Positions 7,661 through 15,947 of a stretch of DNA of 64,000 bases are shown piece by piece (within the stretch, counting starts at the first letter, position 1; each line of letters starts with the position of its first letter). Origin of the DNA: Rahnella inusitata_A (GTDB taxonomy: Bacteria; Pseudomonadota; Gammaproteobacteria; Enterobacterales; Enterobacteriaceae); contig NZ_CBCPJJ010000028.1 in assembly GCF_965118895.1 (NCBI RefSeq), positions 1 through 64,000 of the forward strand, in the 5' to 3' direction. The translations under genes were made by a program, and so were the position numbers. The notes beneath the pieces are model-generated. The model was not told the DNA's origin. It searched no databases and saw only the letters and a program-made list of their open reading frames with translations.

Positions 7661-7996
7661 TTAGTCAGCAACGATTTGATCAATTAAATATTTATTAAAC
7701 GTTTTAGTGGTTGGCGTTTGCCAGTTGGCAGATTGACCAGGCTCAACTGCTTTCACTACCGCTGTAATTGTATCAACAACACGACCGTGCTCATAAACGT
7801 TAATGTTGAGCTTTACGTTGTTAAGGGGTTTATCAGTAGTGTTCTTCACCACACCTTTCAGAATATAGAATGGCTGGTTATAGGCTACGGAAACGTTGGA
7901 CACGGCAATCTCTTTGTCTAAGGCAGATGCAGGGGATGCGGAGGCTGAAAATGCCGTAAGGGCAGCAGCGAAAACCACAGATTTAATAGCGTTCAT
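7661..7996 (-). CDS. exported FxLYD-like domain protein
   Basis: A protein of about 111 residues with a Sec signal peptide (MNAIKSVVFAAALTAFSASA, cleavage probably near ASA) and one beta-sandwich domain. The mature part (VSNVSVAYNQPFYILKGVVK, NNVKLNINVYEHGRVVDT, VEPGQSANW) fits the FxLYD pattern of small periplasmic or surface domains. The start at 7996 is favoured because AAGGA lies 9 bases upstream; an ATG three codons earlier has no room for it. It has its own terminator and is probably monocistronic. Confidence 0.7.
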   Translation of the reverse strand: MNAIKSVVFAAALTAFSASASPASALDKEIAVSNVSVAYNQPFYILKGVVKNTTDKPLNNVKLNINVYEHGRVVDTITAVVKAVEPGQSANWQTPTTKTFNKYLIDQIVAD

Positions 7997-8079
7997 ATAA
8001 TTCATTCCTTAAATTAGTTTGCGTTAGTACTAACGTAAAAATTGTTATTAATTTATATTCGACTTGTGAAGTCTATTTT

Positions 8080-8256
8080 TTATACAGAATTTGCTTTGTG
8101 TAGCTTTATGAAGGCTGTTCCAGGGTACTTGTCTTTAATAAGAATTTTATTATCTATGAATATTTCCTTAAGGTCATCCGAATTTGACTTAAGTTTAATA
8201 ATTCCTAGTTTTCGCCGAAAACTGCTATAGCAAACATAAGTACGCTCATGATGCAT
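8080..8256 (-). CDS. small hypothetical protein, 58 aa
   Basis: A basic 58-residue protein starting MHHERTYVCYSSFRRKLG. The start at 8256 is set by GGAGG 7 bases upstream. It overlaps the end of the preceding 100-aa gene by about 11 bases, so the two are translationally coupled. Size and coupling are compatible with a two-gene regulatory or toxin-antitoxin unit, but no motif supports that. Confidence 0.5.
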   Translation of the reverse strand: MHHERTYVCYSSFRRKLGIIKLKSNSDDLKEIFIDNKILIKDKYPGTAFIKLHKANSV

Positions 8257-8548
8257 GTATGCCTCCGGCAACAATTCTTGTTGGTAACATACTGACAAGA
8301 TGAGCTTTTCTTTGCAGATTCAAGTGGCTTTCATAGCACTGTCTTTCTACCAAACCTTTAGATTTAAGATACGCATAAAATTCTTGAAGGTAACTTTCAT
8401 CGTTGCATGCGCGTTCGCGTTTGATGATCGCATTTTTAAAATGCTTGTCGAATGACAAAGCATCAGAAATTGTTTTACATTTAATAGCCGCTACTACTCC
8501 CGTATTATAAGTTACTTCTACGGTTCTAAATTTAACAATCACTTTCAT
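8246..8548 (-). CDS. hypothetical protein, 100 aa
   Basis: The protein starts MKVIVKFRTVEVTYNTG with GGAGAAA correctly placed before the ATG at 8548. It is predicted to be alpha/beta and basic, with a Lys/Arg-rich middle (FKNAIIKRERACND). No recognised family. It is first of a coupled pair with 8080-8256. A TTCACA-N3-TGTGAA palindrome sits about 80 bases upstream, shared with the higBA promoter region. Confidence 0.6.
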   Translation of the reverse strand: MKVIVKFRTVEVTYNTGVVAAIKCKTISDALSFDKHFKNAIIKRERACNDESYLQEFYAYLKSKGLVERQCYESHLNLQRKAHLVSMLPTRIVAGGIHAS

Positions 8549-8625
8549 GATTTTCTCCGGTTGTGGGCGCAATGCCCTTATCTGATATAACCTTAACATA
8601 GGTAATATTAACGAACAAGAGAAAA

Positions 8626-8640
8626 TTCACATTTTGTGAA
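8626..8640. promoter_or_regulatory. TTCACA-N3-TGTGAA palindrome, site 2
   Basis: TTCACATTTTGTGAA lies upstream of the minus-strand pair 8080-8548 and matches the site at 6569 except for the central three bases. Confidence 0.6.
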
Positions 8641-8764
8641 ATTGATTTATCTTTTATTATAATGCGTCGCGTTCTCATAAATGAGTTTGGCCGGATCATA
8701 CGTAGATTAGTGCCATACGCGGGTGATTACTGCTAGTATGTAATTTTAAATCTGGGATACAATA

Positions 8765-9205
8765 ATGAATTATTTTGTTAATGACGTAACTCGTCAACTA
8801 ACAATTATCAAGGGTCTTACACACGCTGAAGGTTTAATATATGCAGCCTGGGCATCTGAGAACTCTATATCGTCAGTTATCAAGGCAGAAACAGTTTGCT
8901 ATGAACAGATCTCGGACGGAGAACTTATTCTTTCATATTATGGGTTTAGTATTGATACTCTAATTGAGGCCATTTTTGAACTTGTTCCTGCACGTTCTCA
9001 ATCTGTCAATAACATCAAACTTTTCAAACTGTTACTGAAAAACCCTGAACTACCAAAATTACAGTGCTGCGTGCTTTCAAATAAACAAGCTACTCATTAC
9101 AACAGGTTGGGGAGGGCGGTTGGGCATTACTGCCAGCGGGTGGCGGCATTGAGCGGCGGTAGAAATCCAATGAAATTATTGAGGGCTATACGCGGCGATA
9201 TTTAA
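8765..9205 (+). CDS. hypothetical protein, 146 aa
   Basis: A soluble protein of unknown family. It begins MNYFVNDVTRQLTIIKGLTH and ends in a basic segment (RVAALSGGRNPMKLLRAIRG). No signal peptide or membrane segment. GGGATACAATA precedes the ATG. It stands alone between minus-strand genes. Confidence 0.65.
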   Translation: MNYFVNDVTRQLTIIKGLTHAEGLIYAAWASENSISSVIKAETVCYEQISDGELILSYYGFSIDTLIEAIFELVPARSQSVNNIKLFKLLLKNPELPKLQCCVLSNKQATHYNRLGRAVGHYCQRVAALSGGRNPMKLLRAIRGDI

Positions 9206-9229
9206 CCCTCAATAATTGAGTAATAATTT

Positions 9230-9760
9230 TTACAGGCGTTCAATACGTGTTTCGAAATGATCTAGTCCTGTGCTGATCGTCACGGTGTTATCCGCGAATT
9301 TATAGTGAGTGACAAATTGCCCCTGCTGTTTACACAGGTCTCTTTCTGATTGTTGGCGTACACAGCTAGGCGTTTCACTGTAGTCGCGGAACATGTGCCT
9401 TGTGACAAGAACAGATAGGTTTAAGCCATCTTCGTCCGACATAGCTATCACTTCCTGGCTGACGCTCACTTTACCTTTCAATGGCAGAACCTTGGTCATG
9501 TCTGCCATTGCTAAATGCTTTTCAATAGTTTGAGAGCCTACTTTGTCTGTGATAAAAGAGATCATCTCTTCCAGATACTCAACCTTTACTCGCACTGAAG
9601 TGCTGAAGCAGCTGCTTAGTAGGTGTGTAAACGATTCTGGGGAGCGCGGGAGAACATTTATCAATTCCTTTGCAAAATCCCCTAAGTAAAAATATTTCCG
9701 TTGGTATGATTCTACATCACAACATACCGTTGGATTATTAACTACTTGTTCTTTCCACAT
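9230..9760 (-). CDS. hypothetical protein, 176 aa
   Basis: Unknown family. The protein starts MWKEQVVNNPTVCCDVESYQ. AGAGGCATAAA precedes the ATG. The central part appears helical (YLEEMISFITDKVGSQTIEK) and the C-terminal part beta-rich. It has five cysteines and no export signal. It diverges from the 9811 gene across a 50-bp gap that must hold both promoters. Confidence 0.6.
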   Translation of the reverse strand: MWKEQVVNNPTVCCDVESYQRKYFYLGDFAKELINVLPRSPESFTHLLSSCFSTSVRVKVEYLEEMISFITDKVGSQTIEKHLAMADMTKVLPLKGKVSVSQEVIAMSDEDGLNLSVLVTRHMFRDYSETPSCVRQQSERDLCKQQGQFVTHYKFADNTVTISTGLDHFETRIERL

Positions 9761-9810
9761 TTTATGCCTCTGAGGTATTATTAATCAGTCATCCATGTGA
9801 GGATTTTTAT

Positions 9811-10110
9811 ATGAAAAAGTTAACCTTTGCCGAAAAGAAGAAACTCGAAGAAAACCTCAAATATATTGTTCTTCCGACAATCGCACATGCCGATGACTGT
9901 ATTTGGATCAAATTACAATTGAAAGCTATACATGAGCGTTATCGGCAGGACATTGCCTTTCTTTATGGTAAAATTTTTTTTAAAACGCTTCATGACAGAA
10001 TGATTCCAGAACTCCAAAGACAAGGTGTTGCCCGAAGTACAACAAACACCTGGTTGCGCACTATAGTGGAATCGGTAAATATCAGCAAAGGAGAAAGTAA
10101 AAAAGATTAG
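9811..10110 (+). CDS. hypothetical basic protein, 99 aa
   Basis: A Lys/Arg-rich helical protein (MKKLTFAEKKKLEENLKYIV, then TIAHADDCIWIKLQLKAIHERY). The pattern GVARSTTNTWLRTIV near the C-terminus could be a helix-turn-helix, as the length and charge suit a small DNA-binding regulator, but this is not certain. GAGG lies 10 bases before the ATG. It is convergent with the 10112-10828 gene. Confidence 0.55.
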   Translation: MKKLTFAEKKKLEENLKYIVLPTIAHADDCIWIKLQLKAIHERYRQDIAFLYGKIFFKTLHDRMIPELQRQGVARSTTNTWLRTIVESVNISKGESKKD

Positions 10111-10111
10111 C

Positions 10112-10828
10112 TTATAATGTGAATTTAATATTACCGTTGCTAAGGCGCTCAGTTACTCCGAGATTTGTAAGCTCTTGAATTGTAGTGATTAATTTGCTCA
10201 GTAACTCTTGTTCCGTCAATTCATTTTTTGTTATGGAATCAATGTCCTCAAGCGTAAATTCGATATTAGCTTTCAATTTTTCGTTAACAATATTGAATAC
10301 TTTTAATGATTGACTAATGTCCATATAAATCTGAGGTAGTGTAAAGGAGTCTAATTCATTTCCCTTGGCAAAAATTTCCACCTTCGCGGCTACATTAGGC
10401 CAGGAGCAATCTTTATGTTTCTTTCTTAAATTCCCCCGACTTTCATACATAGACCGGAAATGCATTGCCTTTTTAAACCATATCCCTTTTTTGCCAGTAT
10501 ACTTTGGAAGTTGTTCAGAACATGTGCTGCATTCCGCTGTTGCAAATGCCCAGAAAGCCCACTCCTGATCGCTGTAAGGAACTTTCCGATAATGTTCTAA
10601 CAGTTTCATTGCACTAACAACAGCCCATAAGGGCGTATCTGTAGACCGACCCCATTCTGAAACAGTATTGTTTGCTGGAGGAGTTAACTGTTTCCGCATA
10701 TCCAAACCTACCGCCGCATGAGTAAGCATCAGTATGGCTTCTGAGCGGGTGATTTCTTTCACCCGCATCATATAGCTTAGAAAAACAGAGATCGGGTAAG
10801 CCCGATCTTTGATTAGAAGTGAATACAT
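10112..10828 (-). CDS. third gene of the par operon, 238 aa, unknown
   Basis: No recognised family. The start at 10828 has AGGG 6 bases upstream, overlapping the end of parB, so it is co-translated with the partition genes. The protein has a mixed helical sequence with a CxxC pair (ECSTCSEQLPKY, middle of the protein) that could bind a metal. The C-terminal segment is helical and acidic (TLEDIDSITKNELTEQELLSK), ending in a short winged pattern (ELTNLGVTERLSNGNIKFTL). Its place directly after parB suggests a partition or segregation accessory factor. Confidence 0.6.
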   Translation of the reverse strand: MYSLLIKDRAYPISVFLSYMMRVKEITRSEAILMLTHAAVGLDMRKQLTPPANNTVSEWGRSTDTPLWAVVSAMKLLEHYRKVPYSDQEWAFWAFATAECSTCSEQLPKYTGKKGIWFKKAMHFRSMYESRGNLRKKHKDCSWPNVAAKVEIFAKGNELDSFTLPQIYMDISQSLKVFNIVNEKLKANIEFTLEDIDSITKNELTEQELLSKLITTIQELTNLGVTERLSNGNIKFTL

Positions 10829-10835
10829 CAATCCC

Positions 10836-12038
10836 TCACGAATGGTAACTGACGGACTTGAAAACGAAGTTTTCTGCTGGAACTGCCTTCACTTCACCAC
10901 CGATTTGAACATAGGCGGTGCCTCCTTTACCCCTTGGGCCTGGAATAGGATTTTCATCTTCAATCTTAGTCACCAAGATGCAACTTTCACCATTAACTTC
11001 GCCAAAAATAGTTGCTTTTAGATATGCTTTTTTAGTTTTAGAATTAGTGTCTGGAGTTGTTCTTGTATCTGAATTGTCAGGGTCATTGCCACCTGTTTCT
11101 ACATTTGTTTCTTGGCTACTTTCAGTGATGTTTTTGGCTGATTCATTCGGTTCTTGCTGGTCAATTCCAAAGCCGGATTCTGACGTGACAACTTCTGAAT
11201 TTTGCGCATGCGCAATTTCAACATTGTTGGTTACATCAGCAACTACATTCTGGTTCGGTTCTAAACTCGGTGTTGGCGCTGTCGTGGATGGTTTTACTAG
11301 CACTGGTTGTTGAGCTAATGTCCCGCTTTTCTTCGCTTTGCGAACGATTGCACGATCCAACTCCGGTAATGCAATTAATTCTCTGAAAAGCTCAATATCG
11401 TCGTTATAAATTTCAACCAGATTAGCTAATGTTTCGACGTCTTCCGTTACTCCTGATTTATAAACTTCATTCAGCTCCATCGGCATATCTCGCAGCTTAA
11501 GTAGCCGCGACACAGCCGATGCTCCGCCGCTCATTCCAAGACGTTCTGCTATTTCAGCTTGAGTGACTTTAACACCTTCACTTTTGGCTAATTCCATATA
11601 GTTTGCGATGAAATTGGCACGGTCTGGCAAAGACATGTTATTACGTTTAATGTTGTTACTACCTTGCTCCCATAGTCTTACATGCTCAGGTTTGTTCTTA
11701 AGAGTGGCATCAGGGATAACCTTAAGCATGAAGTCTGGATTTACAAGTGCAGCTTGATTTGCGCACAGTAAGCGTGTTGCACCATGCTGCATTCTGTACC
11801 CTTTTTCATCCTTTGGATAGACATGGCAAGGCTCTTGCTGTCCAACAGTCGGGTCAAGGAAGTCTTTCGTAATTGATGCCACTAACAGAGCGTCGAACTC
11901 AGTACGCGGATTGCCGTCGGTATAGCACTCTGATGGTTTTACCAAAATAATCTGGCCAGCATTGTTATTTGTTTTTTTAGACGCCAGATTGGAAAGGTTG
12001 CTTAAAGATTTACCCAACGGATTGTTTAACTTGTTCAT
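10836..12038 (-). CDS. parB: ParB/KorB-like partition DNA-binding protein
   Basis: A 400-residue protein with a ParB N-terminal domain (PSECYTDGNPRTEFDALLVAS; HGATR at 85-89 in the CTPase region; NNIKRNNMS at 128-136) and a helix-turn-helix around residues 157-182 (VTQAEIAERLGMS). A long disordered linker (about 245-340) leads to a C-terminal SH3-like dimerisation domain resembling KorB. The start overlaps the stop of parA by 4 bp. The gene itself contains one copy of the TTGCGCATGCGCAA palindrome (residues 276-280, AHAQN) inside the linker. It is the prime candidate to bind that palindrome. Confidence 0.9.
   Translation of the reverse strand: MNKLNNPLGKSLSNLSNLASKKTNNNAGQIILVKPSECYTDGNPRTEFDALLVASITKDFLDPTVGQQEPCHVYPKDEKGYRMQHGATRLLCANQAALVNPDFMLKVIPDATLKNKPEHVRLWEQGSNNIKRNNMSLPDRANFIANYMELAKSEGVKVTQAEIAERLGMSGGASAVSRLLKLRDMPMELNEVYKSGVTEDVETLANLVEIYNDDIELFRELIALPELDRAIVRKAKKSGTLAQQPVLVKPSTTAPTPSLEPNQNVVADVTNNVEIAHAQNSEVVTSESGFGIDQQEPNESAKNITESSQETNVETGGNDPDNSDTRTTPDTNSKTKKAYLKATIFGEVNGESCILVTKIEDENPIPGPRGKGGTAYVQIGGEVKAVPAENFVFKSVSYHS
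11202..11215. repeat. TTGCGCATGCGCAA palindrome, site 3 (inside parB)
   Basis: Exact palindrome within the linker-coding part of parB, read as A-H-A-Q followed by N, the same frame as in dsbC-like and traN-like genes. Confidence 0.85.
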
Positions 12039-12904
12039 TTCGATACCTCAGTAAAAATATGATCCAAAACCAATTTCATTTCTTTTGCGGCCATTCGGGC
12101 ATTTCCGTCTTTGTATTTCCACACCGGCTGAGCGTCACTTAGCGCTGCACTAATTGGCGCGCGATAAGGCAGCAGGGGGGTAAGATTTAGATCGAAAGAC
12201 TTGAGCATTTCATAAAACTCTTTATCCCTCTTGCGCCGCGAATCATATTTATTTGGGACGATAATACAGTCAGGCATTTCGTAGCGTTCGTAGCCATAAC
12301 TCTCATTGATTGCACTTATAAGAGAATCAGTGATCCCCAATACGTCGGTAACACCGTTCACTGAAATTTTGTTTAACTCACTGACTAAAACGGTAGTCGT
12401 CGAGCTCAACAACGTCGCCTGTTGCCTGTTACCTTCACTGGGAGGGGAATCAATAATGATTAGGTCGAACTGCTCACGTAATGTTTTTATTTGTTGTGCC
12501 GGATATTCATAGACGCCTTGGTCGAAGGAGATTCCATCGACATCTTTTAGATTGTGATCGGCTGGCAGAAAATAGAAATTTTCATATCCAGGGACCTGAT
12601 AGATAGGCTTTTGAATACCTTCACTGGTGAACATGTCACTGGCTACGGCATAGTCAGGAAGTTCTGGAGTGGATGTTTCAAAAAATACATCCGTTAAATG
12701 TTTATCGAAATCAATCGCTAAAACCTTGAGTTTAAGGTCAACACCATGCCAAATTTCATGAGCTGCGGTAGTTGTTTTTCCTACGCCTCCCTTAGCATTG
12801 CCATTGGCAATGACAGGGCATTTTTTACGAATGTTCTCGATGACCTTACGTGAAAGGGTGCTTTTTAACACAGTCTTACGAGTAGTTGGAACTGGCTTTG
12901 CCAT
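12035..12904 (-). CDS. parA: ParA-type partition ATPase
   Basis: A 289-residue Walker-type ATPase with the deviant Walker A motif KGGVGKTT at 38-45, the VLAIDFD strand at 61-67 and Walker B LIIIDSP near 148-154. There is only a short basic N-terminal extension and no helix-turn-helix, so it is not of the large P1 type. It partners parB, with which it overlaps by 4 bp, to position plasmid copies. GGAG lies in front of the ATG. A TAACA-N6-TGTTA palindrome sits between probable -35 (TTGGGT) and -10 (TATATT) elements at 12965-12993, implying repression of the operon. Confidence 0.92.
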   Translation of the reverse strand: MAKPVPTTRKTVLKSTLSRKVIENIRKKCPVIANGNAKGGVGKTTTAAHEIWHGVDLKLKVLAIDFDKHLTDVFFETSTPELPDYAVASDMFTSEGIQKPIYQVPGYENFYFLPADHNLKDVDGISFDQGVYEYPAQQIKTLREQFDLIIIDSPPSEGNRQQATLLSSTTTVLVSELNKISVNGVTDVLGITDSLISAINESYGYERYEMPDCIIVPNKYDSRRKRDKEFYEMLKSFDLNLTPLLPYRAPISAALSDAQPVWKYKDGNARMAAKEMKLVLDHIFTEVSK

Positions 12905-12964
12905 CTGACAAATCTCCGGTTATGGATTCACTATCCTGCGTCAGGTTCTTACCTGACGACTTAA

Positions 12965-12993
12965 AATATAACAGATAAGTGTTATACACCCAA
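12965..12993 (-). promoter_or_regulatory. parA promoter with TAACA-N6-TGTTA operator
   Basis: On the minus strand TTGGGT, a 17-bp spacer and TATATT form a sigma-70-like promoter. The palindrome 12969-12984 occupies the spacer. The dnaB promoter has the same layout. Confidence 0.65.
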
Positions 12994-13033
12994 GCTATTT
13001 CGACCGTAATAGCGTTGTTTTCAGCTTGCCATT

Positions 13034-13047
13034 TTGCGCATGCGCAA
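13034..13047. repeat. TTGCGCATGCGCAA palindrome, site 4 (upstream of parA)
   Basis: Exact palindrome between parA and the divergent 13152 gene, a usual place for a centromere-like site. Confidence 0.85.
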
Positions 13048-13099
13048 AAAAATTAATCCTCAAAGCGATTTTAAAATTTTGATTCTACTAACCACTTAA

Positions 13100-13117
13100 T
13101 GATACAAATATATATCA
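13100..13117. promoter_or_regulatory. TGATAC-type operator, imperfect
   Basis: TGATACAAATATATATCA differs from the TGATAC-N6-GTATCA family at one base. It lies between parA and the 13152 gene. Confidence 0.6.
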
Positions 13118-13125
13118 CATAAATA

Positions 13126-13141
13126 TAACAGTAAAGTGTTA
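13126..13141. promoter_or_regulatory. TAACA-N6-TGTTA operator
   Basis: Second copy in the par intergenic region, 10 bases before the ATG of the 13152 gene. Its flanking TATATT again points toward parA, so it may mark a second, distal parA promoter. Confidence 0.6.
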
Positions 13142-13151
13142 CAGGTTCAAA

Positions 13152-13451
13152 ATGATCACATCCAGCAAAAGGCCTGGCAGGCCAAAAGGGAAGAACGCTC
13201 CTTTAACATCCAAAGAGCGCTATCAACGGTATACGGAAAAATTAAAAGAATCTGGTGGAAAGACCGTAATCTATCACATAGATGGTAATGAGAATGCTGC
13301 ATTGAAACAGTTAAGAATAGATTTGAAGATGCCTGATGATACAAGTGAAGTTGAAGTTATCCGGGTCATGCTCATTGTTTTAAGCGGTCGGACTTACATC
13401 AGTGGTAAAAGCGATATTACAGCAACTATAGATATCAAAATGCGTTACTAG
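13152..13451 (+). CDS. basic DNA-binding protein, probable ribbon-helix-helix
   Basis: A 99-residue protein with an N-terminal AT-hook-like motif (RPGRPKGKN, about 8-16) followed by LTSKERYQRYTEKLKESGGK. A strand-helix-helix pattern (TVIYHIDGNENAALKQLRID, then EVEVIRVMLIVLSG) follows, as in plasmid RHH regulators. It is divergent from parA, and both the TGATAC-type and TAACA-type operators lie in its own upstream region. It is thus a good candidate for the repressor that reads one of these palindromes. Not assigned to a named family. Confidence 0.65.
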   Translation: MITSSKRPGRPKGKNAPLTSKERYQRYTEKLKESGGKTVIYHIDGNENAALKQLRIDLKMPDDTSEVEVIRVMLIVLSGRTYISGKSDITATIDIKMRY

Positions 13452-13743
13452 GTATTCCGTGGCAAACGGCCACCTTCAGAATTCAATGTTTTATTCTGAT
13501 TTGAAAAAATAATGCCTGCTTATGCAACATGCCAATAACTTTCAGTTGATAGGGCTGTTTTTGCAGCCGGCTTCAGAGTTAAAAATACCACAGTAGGTTA
13601 AGCCGGCGGTGACCCGGCTTTGCCGGTTTAGATCCAAAAAGATCCCTCGATCCACCTCCCTCCCTGCTAAGCTATGCTGACTTTCAGCAGACATATTTGT
13701 TGATGCGACGTCCAGGTTAGCGAGCTTGCGAGCTGTATCCTGG
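13452..13743. other. intergenic, start of replication region
   Basis: No gene. Near 13630 several AGATCC/GATCC repeats begin, and the region becomes GC-rich with stems. These belong to the origin that follows. Confidence 0.45.
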
Positions 13744-13856
13744 CGTAAGCGCCGCTTGCGGCGCTGTACGGTCGCTCTAGCTCGGATCCGGGGCCCGCTT
13801 GCGGGAGCTACTTAATAGGCGTTTACGCCACAGTAGAGGAGCTGCTTGCAGCGACA
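13744..13856. repeat. cluster of CTTG-loop hairpins
   Basis: Three perfect small hairpins share a CTTG loop closed by a G-C pair: GCGCCG-CTTG-CGGCGC (13749-13764), CCCG-CTTG-CGGG (13794-13805) and GCTG-CTTG-CAGC (13841-13852). GGCG-TTTA-CGCC lies between them. A related long one is at 18535-18560. G(CUUG)C is a known stable tetraloop. They may be priming or structural signals of the origin. Confidence 0.65.
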
Positions 13857-13896
13857 TCCTTATACAAAGGTTATTTCATAAATAACAGTAGTAAAG

Positions 13897-13905
13897 TTAT
13901 ACACA
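13897..13905 (+). promoter_or_regulatory. DnaA box
   Basis: TTATACACA is a perfect match to the DnaA consensus TTATNCACA, about 100 bp before the iterons. Confidence 0.75.
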
Positions 13906-14011
13906 TATCTACAGGGTGTGACCCCTAAATAATCCTATTAGATCCTTTTTAGATCCCTAACTGATCCCACTCGCCAGAAATCTATAAAAATCATGGAAAT
14001 ACACCACTTTT

Positions 14012-14112
14012 GGTGTGTCGAAGTGGGCAAATGGTGTGTCGAAGCGGGAATTTGGTGTGTCAAAGTGGGTAAATGGTGTGTAGTATTGGGTAAAATGGTG
14101 TGTCAAAGCGGG
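14012..14112 (+). repeat. five direct iterons in front of the rep gene
   Basis: Five 16-bp units of the form GGTGTGTCGAAGTGGG start at 14012, 14033, 14054, 14075 and 14097, a spacing of 21-22 bp (two helical turns). The fourth is degenerate. They sit 57 bases upstream of the initiator gene, next to DnaA boxes and GATC-rich sequence, and so form the core of an iteron-controlled origin. Confidence 0.92.
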
Positions 14113-14124
14113 AGAACTCTCGTT

Positions 14125-14133
14125 TTATCCACA
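14125..14133 (+). promoter_or_regulatory. DnaA box
   Basis: TTATCCACA, the R1-type DnaA box, lies between the last iteron and the rep start. Confidence 0.75.
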
Positions 14134-14168
14134 TAAATTCATTACTTATTATACACTTGGATTAGTCT

Positions 14169-15026
14169 ATGACAGATAAGGTTTTTATTGGTGAGGCGAT
14201 TAATAAAAGAGACGAAACTGTCAACACGAAACTCACAGTTACTAACAGCGCAACTGTACAGCCTGTAGCTCTGATGCGTCTTGATGTATTTGTCCCCGCG
14301 AGCAGGCCAGGTAAAGGAGTAAAGACGACAATTGATGCGTCATCAGTTCTATCTGGGCTGGAATTTGCGAAACGGGAAGGTTACGACAACGTAAAAATCA
14401 CCGGTGAACGGCTTAACATGGCCGTGGATTTCAAGGTCTGGGTGGGTATTATCCAAGCATTTTCTAAGTATGGCCTCAATACAAACACGATTAGCCTACC
14501 TTTCAAAGAATTTGCTTCAATGTGTAAGTTCGAATCCAAACGCTTCGATAAACGTCTGCGTGAAAGCATAATGAATTCTTTGACTCGCATTCGAGGTAAG
14601 ACAATAACTTTCTCGCGGGATAATGCTAAAGGGGCTTCAGTTACAGGGCTACTGAAAACTGGTTCATTTGACGTCGATAAAGACATTATTGAGCTCGAGG
14701 CCGACCAACGTTTATGGGAACTCTATGCCGCTGATTATACAGTTCTTCTTCGCTATAAACCCATCAATGCTCTCATGCGGAAAGAAGCTGCCCAGGCACT
14801 TTATACCTACATTGAAAGCCTACCAACCAACCCAGTTCCAATCTCCTTCAGTAGAATACGGTCGCGATTAGCGCTGCTTTCTCCTACTAAAGAACAAAAT
14901 CGAATTATCCGTATTGCACTTGAGCAACTGAAGGAGATCGGCTATCTGGTTTATTCTGAGCAACCCAAGGGGAAAGAGATATTCATCATTGTGCATAGCC
15001 GTAACCCCACTCTTAAACCAATCTGA
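14169..15026 (+). CDS. iteron-binding replication initiator (RepB/RepHI/RepFIB-like)
   Basis: A 285-residue initiator of the winged-helix Rep_3 type. It contains VALMRLDVFVP near residue 34, and VKITGERLNMAVDFKVWVGI and LNTNTISLPFKEFASMCKFE, which are characteristic of RepFIB/IncHI initiators. The C-terminal winged helix is around LEQLKEIGYLVYSE. It would bind the five iterons upstream and handcuff with the inverted iteron pairs at 16.2-18.1 kb. The start at 14169 follows GGATTAG. No frameshift or truncation is seen, so this replicon is probably functional. Confidence 0.9.
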   Translation: MTDKVFIGEAINKRDETVNTKLTVTNSATVQPVALMRLDVFVPASRPGKGVKTTIDASSVLSGLEFAKREGYDNVKITGERLNMAVDFKVWVGIIQAFSKYGLNTNTISLPFKEFASMCKFESKRFDKRLRESIMNSLTRIRGKTITFSRDNAKGASVTGLLKTGSFDVDKDIIELEADQRLWELYAADYTVLLRYKPINALMRKEAAQALYTYIESLPTNPVPISFSRIRSRLALLSPTKEQNRIIRIALEQLKEIGYLVYSEQPKGKEIFIIVHSRNPTLKPI

Positions 15027-15452
15027 ACCCGCTGGTCAGTGAACTGGCCAGCAATAGCAAACTCTTTCTTACTTCCCCGTTCAGCAATATACAGTGTGTA
15101 ATAGCAATAAAAATGTTCCCACTCTGACACACCTCCACCAATTCCCAGCGGTAGGCGACTATGCAGGAAACTCTGATATTTCTGCAACAGCTTGGAGAGT
15201 CACATAAAGTAGCGATGGAGTGGCCGATTGAGACGCTAAATGCCCAGAGTGACTTGCTCAGGGATAGCTGATTGTTTTTTCTGATTCAGACAACTTACTA
15301 ATAGTAAAAAAACGGATATTTTGGCTGGTTGCAGCTTACCCACTTTTTATGCGGGAATATAAGGTAGGCTTCATCAAAATCCCTACACATTTTAACGGCT
15401 TAATGCTTTTATAGGTAGAGAACATATTGGTTTAGTTATGAAAGGGGAAACT
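15027..15452. other. intergenic with one iteron
   Basis: No gene. An inverted iteron (CCCACTCTGACACACC) lies at about 15120-15135. The rest is unremarkable AT-rich sequence leading to the acetyltransferase promoter. Confidence 0.5.
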
Positions 15453-15947
15453 ATGGGTGATTTATATTCGCGCGCTTTAACCGCACAAGATATGCCGTTT
15501 ATCATGGACGAATTCGAAGATGGGGCAAGCATGGGCTCTTTCTCGAAAGAATTCTCAAAGGCAGGAGGAAGCAAGATTGTAGAAAAGCAAATCAGGGAGG
15601 TGATACGAAAGGGCGAAGCAGGACAATACACTGGGCATTTTTTCTATATCCTCACTCGAGAGTCTAATAAGCAAAGGATTGGCTATATCTGGCTTATGAC
15701 AGTACCAGATCTGAATGGTCAACCTTGCTTGGAGATAAGGGCTATCGGTATTACTAAAGCTTTTCGCGGTAAGGGATACGCTTCAACGCTACTGTCAGAT
15801 TGGATTGAAAACAATAGCCATCATCCTATGCAGGCAAAATGCTTGGCTAAATCAAAGCACATGACCGATATGCTACTGCGTCGAGGTTTTACGGTTCTTC
15901 AAACGACACCTTCCGGCTCTGTTTTACTTTTCAAGCCCCCGAGATAA
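15453..15947 (+). CDS. GNAT-family N-acetyltransferase
   Basis: A 164-residue protein with a GNAT fold. Motif A is visible as IRAIGITKAFRGKGYASTLL (the acetyl-CoA pyrophosphate loop is RGKGYA), preceded by the beta4 strand IGYIWLMTV and followed by a C-terminal strand ending LLFKPPR. The substrate cannot be read from the sequence. I set the start at 15453, after AAAGGGG; the upstream ATG at 15438 has no binding site. It sits alone between the initiator and the iteron array. Confidence 0.8.
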   Translation: MGDLYSRALTAQDMPFIMDEFEDGASMGSFSKEFSKAGGSKIVEKQIREVIRKGEAGQYTGHFFYILTRESNKQRIGYIWLMTVPDLNGQPCLEIRAIGITKAFRGKGYASTLLSDWIENNSHHPMQAKCLAKSKHMTDMLLRRGFTVLQTTPSGSVLLFKPPR

